Assembly (NCBI RefSeq): GCF_040954835.1
Contig: NC_090698.1
Coordinates: 70,625,284-70,689,283 of the forward strand
Origin: Lepisosteus oculatus
Taxonomy: Eukaryota; Chordata; Actinopteri; Semionotiformes; Lepisosteidae
Length of the DNA: 64,000 bases
Direction of reading: 5' to 3'
In this document: positions 13,767-25,905 of the stretch, in pieces
Layout of the letters: every line of letters begins with the position of its first letter
How positions within the stretch are numbered: position 1 is the first letter of the stretch
Notes under the pieces: model-generated
The model's input: only the letters and a program-made list of their open reading frames with translations
Told to the model about the DNA's origin: nothing
Databases searched by the model: none
Position numbers and translations under genes: made by a program

Positions 13767-14215
13767 TTCTGGACACTCCACTCAAGGCCCTTTACAGGTA
13801 ATGGGAACTCCCCTCCACCACCACCAACGTGCAGCCCCACCTCAATGATGCGATGGCAGCCATAGTGCACCAGTACGCTCCCCACACACCAGCTCTCAGT
13901 GGGGAGGAGAACAGAGTGATGAAGCCAGTTCAGAGATGGGGATTATTAGGAGGACATGATGGTAAAGGCCAGTGAAGAAATGTGGACAGGACGTCAGAGT
14001 AATACCCCTACTCTTTTCAAGAAATGCCCTGGGATTCTAAATGACCACAAAGAGTCAGGAGCTTGGATTTACGTCTCATCCAAAGGACCACAGGGTGAGC
14101 GTCCCCAACTGGCCCCAGCAGCAAGTTCCCAGCAGGTCTCCCAACCAGATACTGAGCAGGCTCACACCTGCTGAGCTTCAGTGACCTGCAGGGTGATATG
14201 GCTGCTGGCAATATA
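13767..14215 (-). mobile_element. 5S rRNA-derived SINE
   Basis: Minus orientation: the tail block CTTTTCTGGACACTCCACTC lies at the left and the 5S-like head (AGCAGGTGTGAGCCTGCTCA, then GGTTGGGAGACCTGCTGGGA on the minus strand) at 14100-14180. The 5' margin carries GCTGCAGGTCAC in the position of the family's usual GCTCACAACTGGC block. Overlapping open frames are not genes. Confidence 0.88.
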
Positions 14216-15082
14216 CCAACATCCCAAATATGGCATATTGTATTCACTATTCTATCGGTATGAAATAAGATCAAATTCCTAGAAACATTAAGTGGCTTTT
14301 CTGTATGATGTCCCGGAAACGTGATACTTGTTTCTGTGAAAAATCTGTTTCAGGGTATTCAAATCTGAACAATCGGACTTGAGTAGAAATGTTTGCCCAG
14401 AAGGGACTGCAGGGCGATACATGGAACTTTCAGAGTAAGGAAATGAAAAGAGAGCTTTGGCACAGACGAAAGAAGTGCTTCTTTATTGGGGAGGGAGCAG
14501 AAACAGAAAAAAAAGAAATTCTAAAGTTAGGATGTTTGTACAGTATTCATCTAAAATATATATAAGATGTATTTGCATCATAAAGTACTGGATAACAATA
14601 TTGTTAGTGAATTCATCAAAAGACAGTGTGAATTGGAGCTCCTGACTGTTTGACTGATTAGTTTCCCTCTTAGTGGTCTTGTCTTTTACATTCTCAGCAG
14701 TTTCCATTGTGACATACATCTGTGTCATCTTGGTCCCTTAAAATCCTGTCAGTTAGGATGACTTGTTGCTTTTATAAAAGACTTTAAGTAAGCTGCTCAC
14801 TTTGACAAAGACCACTAGGAACAGACCTGCTACTGGAGATATTTGCAGGCTGTGAGACACTTTGGTGTGTGTATTCAACCTTGTCAGTGACTGTCATAAA
14901 GAATTTGCTTTTTACTGATGGTTGCTTAATTCTGGGATTTGGAAAGATTACTGTGTACATCTGATGTGCTGCAAATCTAAAGGGCAGCTGGTTACTGAAA
15001 ACTTTAACTTGTTTGTTGTAAACTTTTTACCACAATCCAGTTTATCTTTTGGGTCTTATTATCTCCAATAACTCTTAAACAG

Positions 15083-15660
15083 GACATGGATATCACCAGT
15101 AACACAAAGGAAGCACAGCAGAGAATCGACTTTTTGCGCCAGCTAAAAAGCAGTTCTTATATAGTTTTATAGAGCTGTTATTGAGAGCATTCTGACTACC
15201 TCTGTAACCGCTTTGGCAACGTGTCTGTTCGCTCCTGAGGCAAACTGCAGTGTGTTGTTCACGCTGTGGAGAGTGTCAGTGGCTGTCATCTGCCCTCCAT
15301 TGACGATTTTTACAACTGCAGAGCAAAGAAGCAGGCAGGAAAGATTGCTGATGACCCCTCTCACCCAGGTTACCACCTGTTTCATAAACGTCCCTCAGGA
15401 AGACACTACCGGTCTGTTAAAACTAGAGCCACCTGGTATTTGACCAGCTTCTTTCCTAGGGCTGTCATTTTGCTTAACCAGACTTCGTAGTTATATGTAC
15501 TGTACACTGTCTTAATGATGTCTAATAGTCTTGTTTGTTTATGGTTTGCTGTATGAAGAATGTTTTTGCAGCACCAAGTACACCAGAGTAAATTAGTTGT
15601 ATGTGAAGTGTGCTTGGCAAGTAAATGATACTGATGCTGATTCTGGTATCATTAAAAACA
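15083..15660 (+). mobile_element. 5'-truncated L2-like LINE tail
   Basis: Fragments of the same ORF2 C-terminus: AQQRIDFLRQLKSS near 15112, then after frameshifts FYNCRAKKQAGKIADDPSHP, GYHLFHKRPSGRHYRSVKTR and SFFPRAVILLNQTS up to 15488. A 3' UTR-like stretch follows to about 15660. Related to the copies at 55414 and 62260. Confidence 0.85.
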
Positions 15661-16021
15661 AATGTTTAAATTACCACAGGAAAAATGCAGCGTCAGACTG
15701 TGGAGCAGAATATAGACAGATGTGCATGCGGATCGTCTGAGGGAAATACCTCACTTTAGAAGTCAACAAGCATAATTAAGAATAGAATGAGTTACTACAG
15801 TATGTGGTTTACGACAAAGACGAACCACAGTTTTTAAAAGACATCCTAACTAATACACAGGACTGACAGGACTGTAAGTCTGATGGCTCTTAAGTCCTCT
15901 TAAGATGACATCTTTGCTAACTAGACATCAGACCACTGACCAAATGAAAGTACTCATATTCAGATAGGACCATACCTTGTGGAAGCGCAGCCTAACTTTG
16001 CATTGTGAAATATCAGTTTCT

Positions 16022-16110
16022 CCATCCATTCATTTTCTAACCAACCTTATACAGGGTTGATGGGGAGCCGGAGCCTATCCCAACAAGCTGCACTCCTGTG
16101 AATAACTCTG
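16022..16110 (+). repeat. dispersed repeat fragment (same type as 7417)
   Basis: CATCCATTCATTTTCTAACC, then ATACAGGGTTGATGGGGAGC and CGGAGCCTATCCCAACAAGC; the remainder is lost. A weaker echo lies at 47115-47165 (CCATCC...CTTATCCAGGTGAGGG). Confidence 0.65.
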
Positions 16111-16114
16111 CGGC

Positions 16115-18250
16115 TGAAAACTAAATCATCTACCAAGAAAAGTACTGGCAGGCCAACGCCTTCTCTTCCATCCAGGTCCTGGGAATGATGGGAAAACCAG
16201 ACCTGTCACAACTGCATTGAAGAAAGGTGATCTAACCACTCCTGTCTCAGTCCGTTGATGCAGCACTATCCCGCCATCTTGACCAAAATCAATCAATGCT
16301 CTGGCCTGGATTCCGATAATCGATTTTCAGAATTGTCACGTCTTGGCCCCTGAGCTACTGTACACACCCTGTAGCTACACATAGGGGAGAATCGAGGAAG
16401 AGTGGGCAGACTCCTCTGACTTGCCCATCTTTGACCCTATCACCATTTAACACGGTTTCAAGGGCACCACAGCCTTGTCCTGTTGGTTCAGAGAAAAAAA
16501 TCTCACAGCAACAGCATCACACACCTGCAAGGACCCGGGAAACAGCCGGGCTCACTGTGACGTAGAAATAACCCTGGTTTACTAACCTCACACTAGCCAC
16601 CTGCAGTGCATGGCACTACTGACTGAGTGCCTGGACTATCCTAATCACAGCCAGCTAGTGACACCACCCAAACTCAAACCCAGTGTTTTCATCAGCTGGT
16701 ATTCTGGAATAAAAACCGCTGGGCCACACAGGTGCCAACCGATTAAGATTTTAGATGCTTATTACAAACAGAACAGTCTTGTTGTTGAATAGTGTTGTGA
16801 ATCATGTAGTGGTTTTCCGGGGCAGATATTGTTGTGATTAGAAAAAACTGGGAGCAGGCCTAAAATGCCCCCCCCTCCCCCCCAAAAAAAATCCCAAACA
16901 AAAACGTGATCACACTATTAATGTTGAGACTGCGTTTCTTGGATGTATGGATGGGTTCAGACTGCAAAAGATAGTAATCCATGGGGTTTATGTTTGATTA
17001 ATTATCAAGTCCATCATTTGTCAATGTCATCCTTTCCTGGGAGAAAATGCCTAATTACCTGCTGGGGAACTGCTGCCTGTTATAAATGGAGATGTCATAT
17101 TCTATGTCAAAGTTCTGCTTGATTATTGGAGCAGCTCATTGTCTGAGACTGCTTACATGAAACAAACATGAGCTTTCTGGACAGACACAACCAGACACAG
17201 CTGGGGCTCCAACTGAGCTGGAAGACTTCGAACAGAGCAAACTGGCCTCCAGCCTCCAGCCATTTTATGTCTTCCACTGACAAGAAAGGGCCTTTGATGT
17301 CTTTAGAGGCCTGCCTGTCCTGATGGTACATTTAACAAAAAAGCTACACAGAGCAGCAACATATAAAGGCTTACTCCGCAGGAGAAGACAGAGGCTACGG
17401 TGATTTATCTGAAAAGAACTTTTGGAAGAACAAAAAACAAAAAAACAAATGTCTGAAAATATCTTTAGTCACTTATCCTGTTTAAGGCTAAAATAAATAC
17501 ATAAATTGTATCATTTGGGAAAAATCAAAATATAAAGTGTTTTATTCTTCTAGGAAAGCCCACCCCATTAAAGGAGTTTGAAAATCAGATGAAAAGACAT
17601 ATAGTCATCATATTTAATGGTACTGAAATCACAGTGCCATTTAAGTATGATGCATCACAGTGTCTTGATTTATCTTAAGAAATAACTGGATGGATTCTGT
17701 CCCAAATTCTTGATTTCATGACTACAACAGTCATTTAAAATATCTGGAATGTTAAAGATGATAAACAAGGCAAAGGATGGTCAACAGCAGGTAAGACCTG
17801 GTCAGGGTCCAACTCAGTATACAGGAACAAAGACATTTCATGTTCTGTTGCATCCTGGACTTTAAACAGAAGGACAGCAACATTCCTACTGACCATCTTG
17901 GTTTCCAAGGTAATTTTAAAAAGAGACCCCCTTCTTAACATGGCTCAGCAAAGAACTGTGTGCATGTCTTTGCTGAATGAAAAGAATCAAAGGGCCAATT
18001 TATTTCAGTGCATTTGCAAACAAATAGCATTGTCTATTGGCACCCCAGTAATACACATTCCTTACACTTTTGCGGAGTGTATTGAAGCTCTTCATAAAAT
18101 AGGAGAGGACCCACTTCATACATCACTGAAGCATTACAGCACTTCAATGTAAGAGGCTTCACTATCAGCTTATTAATTGGAAAAGTGAGAAACTGATTTA
18201 CCAGTTGAATTAAGTATCTTTAAGAGTAGAATTTAGTCAGGCCACCAAGG
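16115..18250. other. intergenic; long open stretch at 17739-18152 of unknown nature
   Basis: A plus frame is open from 17739 to 18152 (about 137 codons), with a minus frame open across 17735-17941. I do not recognise the translation (it contains SLLNEKNQRANLFQCICKQI). It starts mid-frame with no splice acceptor of quality, so a decayed transposon ORF is as likely as chance. Confidence 0.4.
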
Positions 18251-18254
18251 TTAA

Positions 18255-18460
18255 TTACCCTATGCTGTAATATGGGATCTGGGTGCTCCCGAACACCCCT
18301 GATGCATTGATCTGGACATTCTGGTTCAGAAGGTAGAGCGTCACCTACTGGGCCACCGACTTAAAGCAGCAGCATGGGTTTCCTTAGAATTCTCCCATCC
18401 CAGTACTGACCAAGACCAGCCTTCCAATCAATCGAGGTCAAGCTAGAAGGTAGTATCAAT
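18255..18460 (-). mobile_element. 5S rRNA-derived SINE, 3'-truncated and degraded
   Basis: On the minus strand GGTCAGTACTGGGATGGGAG matches the 5S C-box region and the head of the 10735 copy. The body is only weakly recognisable. Confidence 0.65.
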
Positions 18461-20079
18461 GCTGAATAAAATAAACCGGCTCTCAACCAAACAGCCAACA
18501 ACTCAGCACTATACTGTCCTCTTTCACCATATTCTCACATACCCATCAGTAAACAGCGCTGTTTGTTCCTGACAACATAATTTACATATTTAAATTGCCT
18601 GAGTTGCGTGCACCTCATAATCCCAGACTTTCTCAGCTAAGGCTGTGAGAGACCACCAACACGTGAAAAACCTTCTGACAAGCAAAAACGTTATTCCTAA
18701 CTTTTTACAGCTCACCATGCTTCTGAGTGTGTAGACAATGTTCTCAAAACACCCTTCCAATCGTAAAACCTAGTAGTATTTATATTCCGTGCATTTTCTT
18801 TATGGTCTCAGCTTGTGGGACTGAACCGGAAAAGCAGCAGCCCTGGGAGAATATAAACAGCCACCTCCTGTTTCTACACAGCGAAGCGGCCTTTTCAAGT
18901 CTGAAGCACAGCTACAGGTTAATCGCTTTCAGCTGACTCCTAGTTGGGCGTTTTCTGATGTACTAAGGATGTTAGGTAGCCCGGAGGCTAACACTGGCCT
19001 CTAACTGGGGGGCCATCTTACAGAGATGCACCAGAAATATGGACACTTAAGAATACAGGTCTTTTATGATAAATGAGGCTTTGCCAAATCCTTAACAGGC
19101 GAGGTTCAATCTGGTATAAATGGAGTGAATCAACCAATAAGAAGAGTCCGTCCATCTGGTCTTAGTGTGAATATGTATGAGTCACTGTTACATCAGGGCA
19201 ATTCTTACAAGTGGCGGAAATGCCGAGAGAAAACAAAATCTCTCCTACAGTCTAAAATACTGTTTCCAAGGGCTGGAGAGTAGAGGGAATGGGATTTGTA
19301 ACATACTGCAGCAGCTGTTACTGAACTTCTGTGCCAAAGCAGTAATTCCTGCAACACCTTGACCTATTAGCAGCAGGAGAGCAATCAGCCAGGTAGAGTA
19401 CTCGTCTTTTGGCATGCCTATATCGCTTGTCGTTTCTCTTCACATCTGGCAGTGGCAAGCAAATACAAATAAAACAAAAGGGAAAATAACAAATGTCTGT
19501 CTCGTAGCTGTCAGATCTGAAAAGGAATTGCTTGTCAGCTTGTGTAATTGGAGCCACGGCTGACCTTAACCCTGCTGGCCCTCAAAGATGTGTACATGAA
19601 GTATCCGGTTTGTGAGCAGGTCAGGAGGCTACAGATTCATGGTTTTTCCTCTTGTTGTGACCCGACAAGTTGTTTGTTTAGAAACAAGGATAATTGCCCC
19701 TTTGTCACACTGGGAATGTAAGATGGTGCACACCTCAGACGTGAGACTTCTGAACCAGAACAGCAATTCAATCAACATCTGTAGAATAAATCAGATCAAT
19801 AAAGACGTTTCAGTGAGTGGCGGAAGTTAATCAAAAAGTTTTTTTTTATATATATAATGACTTCAAATAAGTTAGCAGAAAGACTTCTCTAATCTAGACT
19901 ACTTTCATCACAAGGGGGCTCCAAAGTAATTCATCTAATCTTTTACTGAGGTTTAGTTTTTGTTTGATCAAATATCAGACAAGTGGATAATGTATTGGTC
20001 ATGTTAATTTGTTATTTAAGGTCTGTAATTGTCTGTTGTGAGATCACTTACTGTAAATCTACTACTGCTGTAGACGATG

Positions 20080-20350
20080 TAGATGGACCAGTAGCTCTTT
20101 CCTGAGGGTCACAATTTCCAAACCAATGTCCCAGTGTGTACTGTAGGAGGTGCTGTCCGTGAATCTTCAGGGTTGTTAAAGATCCCAAAGAATAGGGATG
20201 TTAAACCTGGTGTTGTAGTTAAAATCCATTCTTGGTTTACACAGTCTGGCCTCTCAAAATGTCCTTCTTAATTCAATGAATGGATCATTTCTTTCCTCAG
20301 CTGATCTTCTTGTAGTGGGGCTGCAGGCATATCTTGACTTCTGCTTGGGA
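20080..20350 (+). mobile_element. degraded 5S-SINE body
   Basis: Shares blocks with the 10735 copy in the same order: CCCAGTGTGTACTGTAGGAG, GTCTGGCCTCTC...AATTCAATGAATG, then GCTGATCTTCTTGTAGTGGG. The 5S head is not clear. Confidence 0.5.
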
Positions 20351-22359
20351 TGATAAGACAAAAAAAAATTGTCCTAACAGGCTAGATGGGATTTCTGGTA
20401 TTTTAATCTCTCTTCATCCATTTTTACTGTGCAACCTCACCTCTCTGGTCAGAAGATCTTATTGCATTCCATTGCAAAGATGGGAATAAAGCTGGCCACA
20501 GCTGAATACAGGGTAGTTCCATTGTGCACTAACCTTAGTTCGGCTAAATGATCTATCAAACAATTAAAAAGATTTTTTTTTTCCCATGAAGTGTTCCCCT
20601 AGTGTAATTCACACCTCTAAAGTGTGTGTGTTCTCTGTGTTCCCTGTGTGTTCCCAACTCTTACCAGGATGGAGCGGCTGTTTGTTAATTAATTAATGTG
20701 TAATTTTAAATTATGAACCCGGAACTGGACTTTGAACATTCAAATATAAACAAAAACTAACAACACCATTTAAATGATCAAAATGTCATCATTGTTTCAT
20801 CTTCCCAATTATGTTTACACATACAGTAGTTGTAGAGCACTTTTTGATTCTCACACAAAATCAGACAACCATAAGTCTCAACAATGAATGAATATATATA
20901 ATTTGTCCTTCTTTCTAGCTGGATCTCAGCTGATGCTTTCAATTTCACAGAGACCTTTCTTGTCACAAGCATATTCACTCACAAAGACACTCAGTTCTGA
21001 ATCACTGCTTGTGGCAATTCTTTTAGCACTAGGGTGTAATAAATATATAAACATTGGCAAGATGACCCCAAAGTTCACATGCTAGGTCAGTAACATTACA
21101 CAGCAGTCACAAGCTGTAAACTTTTAACGGCTATTTTTTTAAGATGAGGCCTTGATCAATTGCAGATGTTGGGGTGTTTAAAATTCAGTTGAAACTTTTT
21201 TGGGGGGGTGGACACTTTTTTCTGCAGAACTAAACCGATTTACTTGACAATCCGAGATTTCTTAAGACATTTTAAATTGGTATAATGACAAAAATGACTA
21301 AAAAAACTGCTAATGACACAAACCATGTACTTTCACCTGAGCTCATCTTTTTGGAAGTTTTTCTTTTTTACTTCAATTTCCATTTTGTGGCCCAGGGGAA
21401 GGTCATAATAATCAGTGTAGGTAGTTACTGGATATCAAACACTGTCTTTGGCCTTCTTATTTCTTGTTTCACACATACTGTATCAAGGCATATATTGTCT
21501 TTACTGCCATAGGGGAAGTCCAGGCAAGTTGTTTGTAGAGTTCAGCTGCTAAATCTTTGGTCTACCAAGTGCCATTCTAGAAATGAATTTCCAGTAAACT
21601 TTGAATTTTTGACCATATCAGAGTCAAGGCAAGGGAAGAATGACATTCTCTGGGACTCACACCTGTTGAAAGCAAGAAGGGTTCCCTACTGTGAGAGGAC
21701 CATACTGGAAATAAAAAATACCCAGCGCTAAATAAAACACCCAACATCCTGATTCAACACACTTTTTTATTCAGCACAGATATTTATTTTTTCTTTCCTT
21801 TCCTCACATGAAACAAAACTCCATGCCTGTGTCTTGGCCATCACTCTGCAAACACCAGGCTGTTCATTGAATGGAGAGTTTCATTCATTGTGAAAGAGTC
21901 ATTCATGGTTTCAGTGCAGGTCACTAGTGGGGTTATAAGAAGGATCATCCTAACAACATCGGTTTCTGACATCCCTCCCCATTGTACCCACAGAGTGGCT
22001 GCAATGGGTTTACTGTTTCAGTTGATACACACTTCATACTAACATACAAAACATGTCAGATGTCTGAGAACCAGCTGGAATACAGATTCGCTCATGATGG
22101 AAACCTTATTCTGAAGTCTGAAAGAGTACAGGACCATTAAACATGTGACATAGTCTTCTCAAGTTTTCAGCTCCTGATTTTTTCTTGAAAGTGTAAAGCG
22201 GAAGATTAATAGCAGGAAACAGGATCGTAATCTCTAAGCATTTATTGAAAATCCATCCAAATATCACAAATACGCCTTAAACTTTGAAAGCATTCCTAGA
22301 TTATTAACTAACAGCTAGTTAATAATTGTATTAAGGCATTTAGTACAGTATATGTATCC

Positions 22360-22865
22360 AGCAGCTTTATCACCCTGCAGCTCACAACTAGCAACCCAGT
22401 TGTGCTCAGCAGGTGTAAGCCTGGTCAGTAGCTGGACAGGAGACCTCCTGGGAAAGCTAAGGTTGCCATTGGAAGAGGTGTTAGTGGGACCAATAGCTCA
22501 CCCTGCAGTCTGTGTGGGTTCTAAAGCCCCAGTACAGTGACGGGGACATTATGTTGTAAAAAAGGTGCCATCCTTCAGATATGAGGTGTAAAACTGGAGT
22601 TCGGACTCTCTGCGGTCATTAAAAATCCCAGGGTGTTTCTCGAAAAAAGAGTAGGGGTGTTACCCCAGAGTCCTGTCAAATTTCCCATTGGCCTTTTCCA
22701 ATAATGAACTCCTATAGTACTAAACCCCGTCTCTGAACTGACTTCAGCACTCTGTTCTCCTCCCCACTGATAGCTGATGTGTGGGGAGTGTGCTGGTGCT
22801 CTATGGCTGCTGTTGGAGTGGAGAATAAGTGCTACTGTATAAATGTAAGGATTATTATTTATTAT
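22360..22865 (+). mobile_element. 5S rRNA-derived SINE, full length
   Basis: The head GCTCAGCAGGTGTAAGCCTG, GTCAGTAGCTGGACAGGAGA and CCTCCTGGGAAAGC aligns with 5S rRNA from box A to box C. The body has CATCCTTCAGATATGAGG, AAAAATCCCAGGGTGTTTCT and CACTGATAGCTGATGTGTGG. The end is TGTATAAATGTAAGGATTAT with a short ATT tail. Confidence 0.92.
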
Positions 22866-23051
22866 GTACGTTTTATAAGGAACCCATTAAGTCTCTATGA
22901 ATTCTGAGAATAAGATTATTCATTATTTTAATAGTTTCCCAACACTGGTGAGCAGAATCGTTTTTAACAGTGACTGCTTGCTCCTAAGAAACTTTACTGA
23001 AAATCGTTCGTTATAAGATATATACAGTATGTATGTGCTTTCACTAGTCAA

Positions 23052-23114
23052 AGTTAGCTGTGCCACGCTGATGAAACCTAGTAAGGGTGAAACAGCTGTC
23101 CGTGGATGCTGACT
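23052..23114 (+). ncRNA. candidate type I hammerhead ribozyme
   Basis: All conserved core blocks are present in order. CTGATGA is at 23068-23074 and GAAAC at 23089-23093. A minimal stem III (A23092-T23099, C23093-G23098) has a 4-nt loop. The cleavage triplet GTC is at 23098-23100. Stem I has an inner perfect 5-bp helix (CCACG 23063-23067 with CGTGG 23101-23105), a 4/2-nt internal loop, and an outer 7-bp helix (AGTTAGC 23052-23058 with GCTGACT 23108-23114, one G-U). Stem II is ACC(T)/(G)GGT at 23076-23088. One deviation is an extra A (23075) between the core and stem II, or an A-G mismatch if A23075 pairs with T23088. Very short stem III ribozymes are known from Penelope-like elements and retrozymes. 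No reverse transcriptase is visible next to this one. Confidence 0.72.
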
Positions 23115-24694
23115 AAAACTTCAAATACTGTACATAAGTGAAATTCCAAGTATGTTTAGATGGGTTTCTTCCCACAAGTGTAAAACAGTGAGAGCCCATA
23201 ATTTATAAGGAGTACATCCAGCTACCTTCTATGTTCTTTTATTAATGGGACATACAGTACATGTCAGAATCACAAAGGAATCACTTCAGCTTGAAGCGCC
23301 TTGATTTTTCTGGAGAATGTGGGAGATTGACCTAGATTCCAGATGCAACTTTTTAAAATTAAAACTGTCTTTTAAACTTGAGTGACTCAGCAGTTCCCCC
23401 AAAGAATCTGGATCTAATCAACAGCAGCTTACTTCTCCCTAATTGGTTGTTAGCCCACTGTGCTGGAGTTAGTTCAGAATATTAACCAGAAAGCATATTC
23501 ATGGTTAGTGTTTTCAACATTACTTGAACATTACAACATCACATCATTTAAGGGTGGATGAAAGCATAACTATATTTTTTGTTAATACATAATACATGTT
23601 CATGGAAGTAAGAGATTACTTCCAATAAAATAGGACATGTTTCTGTTGATGTAAGAAACCAGATTGGAGCTTTTTTTTCATCAAGGTAAATGTATTGTTC
23701 ATCTAGGTGTAACATAAATTTGGTTACATTTACCAATTAGTCTAGCATTGCTTAGCTACTATATAAAGGGTTGTATTGTTCTCTCTTCAGAATGAATATA
23801 GTGTAACCAGGAAAAGAATGCAGTCTGGACCAGCATTCACATGCAGATTGTCCGACCTTTTTCGGCAGGTTACAAACTGCATTGGAAACACTTATGTATT
23901 TATATTTAATTTATTTATTTTAAAAGGGTTCTGGTCCTTCTTGCTTTGTGTTCCTGAGGGAAGACATATTATGTCCAGCCTTCTGTCAGTCCCTCTCCTG
24001 AGACACCTGCCAGGCTAAAGAGAGACAACAGCAAATGGTACAATCCAAGTGGAGCACACCACAACATGTTGAGGTCTGCTGATGCAAGCTCTGCTTAATC
24101 AGGCTGACAAACCCAGAACAATCACTCCAGGTCTTCTTGCTAAACCATATAGTGATACAGAGAAGTACAATCTATACGGTTAGGAATTGTTGTGTGGTTC
24201 AGTATTTAGCTGTGATGCTAAGCCAGGATTTACTTGGAGACCCAAATCAAACTCCTGGTTAAAGAATTGACGTTTTCTCAAAGACTGCACAATGTAATGA
24301 TCTTGACATCCTGGATGTTTGGCAGTTGAAGAATATTAATTAAAATGACTATGCATTTTATGTGGTTTTAAATCTGTGGTTAAAACTAATATCCTTCCAA
24401 TTACTCTCTTTGATTATTCACCTGTATTACATTTATTCAGTTCTACTACGAAATTGTCATGTGCCATCTAACAGAGATTTAATACCTCGCTGCATGAAAA
24501 TATAAACTGCAGAGAACCCTGAAAATGTATGGGAAGATACTAAATGTTACTTAAGAGGTAACTGTATCTCCTCCTCCTCCCATCTAAATAAGTCCTGAAA
24601 TAAATGTATCCATCCAATTTAGGGGTGCAGGGGGAGTCAGACATCAGACACATTCTGGACATCAGAAAACCGCTTTGAAATCTGGTGTTTAAAT

Positions 24695-24775
24695 AATTAA
24701 TAACAATAATAATTCCTTACATTTATTTAGTGCTTTTCTGGACACTCCCATCAAAGTGCTTTACAGGTAATGCTT
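24695..24775 (-). mobile_element. 5S-SINE 3' tail fragment
   Basis: Contains AATAATAATTCCTTACATTT, then TAGTGCTTTTCTGGACACTC and GCTTTACAGGTAATG, the last ~75 bp of the SINE in minus orientation. It abuts the L1 fragment. Confidence 0.75.
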
Positions 24776-24779
24776 TACA

Positions 24780-25540
24780 GTGCATTTTGATCAAACAGGT
24801 TTTCTGAAAGACAGATTAGGGTATGATAATATTCAGTGCTTGCTTTGGCTCATTCACATGCATTTGACTGATTCCTGCTCTGTCCTCTCCTGGGATGTGG
24901 AGAAGTCCTTTGACTGGCCTGAAAGTAATTATCTTTGGTTGGTTTTGGAACCTTTTGGATTATCTCCTGGATTCATTAATATGGTGCAGATACCCCTTCA
25001 TGGTATACCTCTGGCCTTAGTTTTCACTAGTAATACTTGATCTCAATCCTTTCCTTTCGGCACAAGTGCCAGACACGGATGCCCTTTGTCACCCTTATTA
25101 ATTGAATTCCCTTTGGAATCTCTGGCACAGATTATTAAATAAATTCCTATTACCCCTCATTAGCACAATTGACCTCAATTGGCCCAATTTCAAGCTTTCT
25201 CTGCTCTGATAATATTCTGTTATTTGTTTCGAATGTAATGGAATCTTATCCAAACATCCATATCTTTATTTGATGGTTTTGGAAGGATGTCGGGTACAGA
25301 ATAAACCGGATTAAATAAATTGTGTTCTCTCTGAACTCTGCTGCCAAAATGACTGTGCTTCCTCCACATCCACATTGACAAAAATACAGTAATTCTTTTA
25401 CTTCTCAGCCTTAAACCAGATCTCTGATTTAATATTCTCTGATGCAGAGGGTCAAAACCGATCTATTAAGGTGGTGCCTTTTGAAACTTTATGGGCAACT
25501 AAGAATCATATTCTCTTGGACGTTGACTCGATAACATTTC
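24780..25540 (+). mobile_element. L1-clade LINE reverse transcriptase fragment, inactive
   Basis: The frame from 24781 reads DQTGFLKDR, YDNIQCLL, LSWDVEKSFDWPESNYLWLV and LEPFGLSPGFI, the standard L1-type fingers/palm blocks. After a frame change, RHGCPLSPLLIEFPLESLAQ follows (about 25060-25130). The catalytic box is altered to SDNILLFVSN (about 25205) where ADD is expected. SGYRIN and further degraded sequence continue to about 25540. A SINE tail fragment abuts the 5' side and copy C of the hammerhead-like family the 3' side. Confidence 0.85.
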
Positions 25541-25561
25541 TAAAGGGGTAGAGGAACAAGT

Positions 25562-25680
25562 AAAGGCTTATTCCACACTGAAAAGAGAAGAAAAGAAACA
25601 CGTTTCAGCTGTGGAGTCTTCTTTGGGTGTGAGAAGGAGAGGAAAGTCAGCAGATACGCATGCTGACGCAGCTACCTAGT
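25562..25680. mobile_element. copy C: minus-oriented head joined to plus-oriented tail
   Basis: 25562-25630 is a minus-strand copy of the head and middle (on the minus strand AAGAAGACTCCACAGCTGAA, then the T-rich stretch). 25654-25677 is the tail block ACGCATGCTGACGCAGCTAC in plus orientation. The same head-inverted, tail-forward arrangement occurs in copy B. Confidence 0.6.
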
Positions 25681-25849
25681 TGAGCTATTTAAGTGCGGTG
25701 GTAAACATCCGTGAATATGATTAAACACACTTTTCCATGCTAACTTATCGCATTGTCTGACTGTTCCCAATTTTAAGTAAAAGGCTAAAAGGAGAAGAAA
25801 CACAAGTTCTGGTTGTTGAATGTCCTCAGGTGACACCTGGTAGTCTTCA

Positions 25850-25905
25850 GCCTGAAGAAGGCTCAACAGCCAATACTTTGTGTTTCTTCTACTTTAATTG
25901 AATTT
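25850..25905 (+). mobile_element. copy D: head fragment
   Basis: CCTGAAGAAGGCTCAACAGC followed by a degraded GAAAC block and TTTGTGTTTCTTCT. It lies about 170 bp after copy C, so both could come from one insertion. Confidence 0.55.

Noticed and set aside
13526..14274. Several open frames on both strands
   Set aside because: Those from 13767 onward lie in a 5S-derived SINE; the frame at 13526-13801 overlaps its tail and has no recognisable domain.
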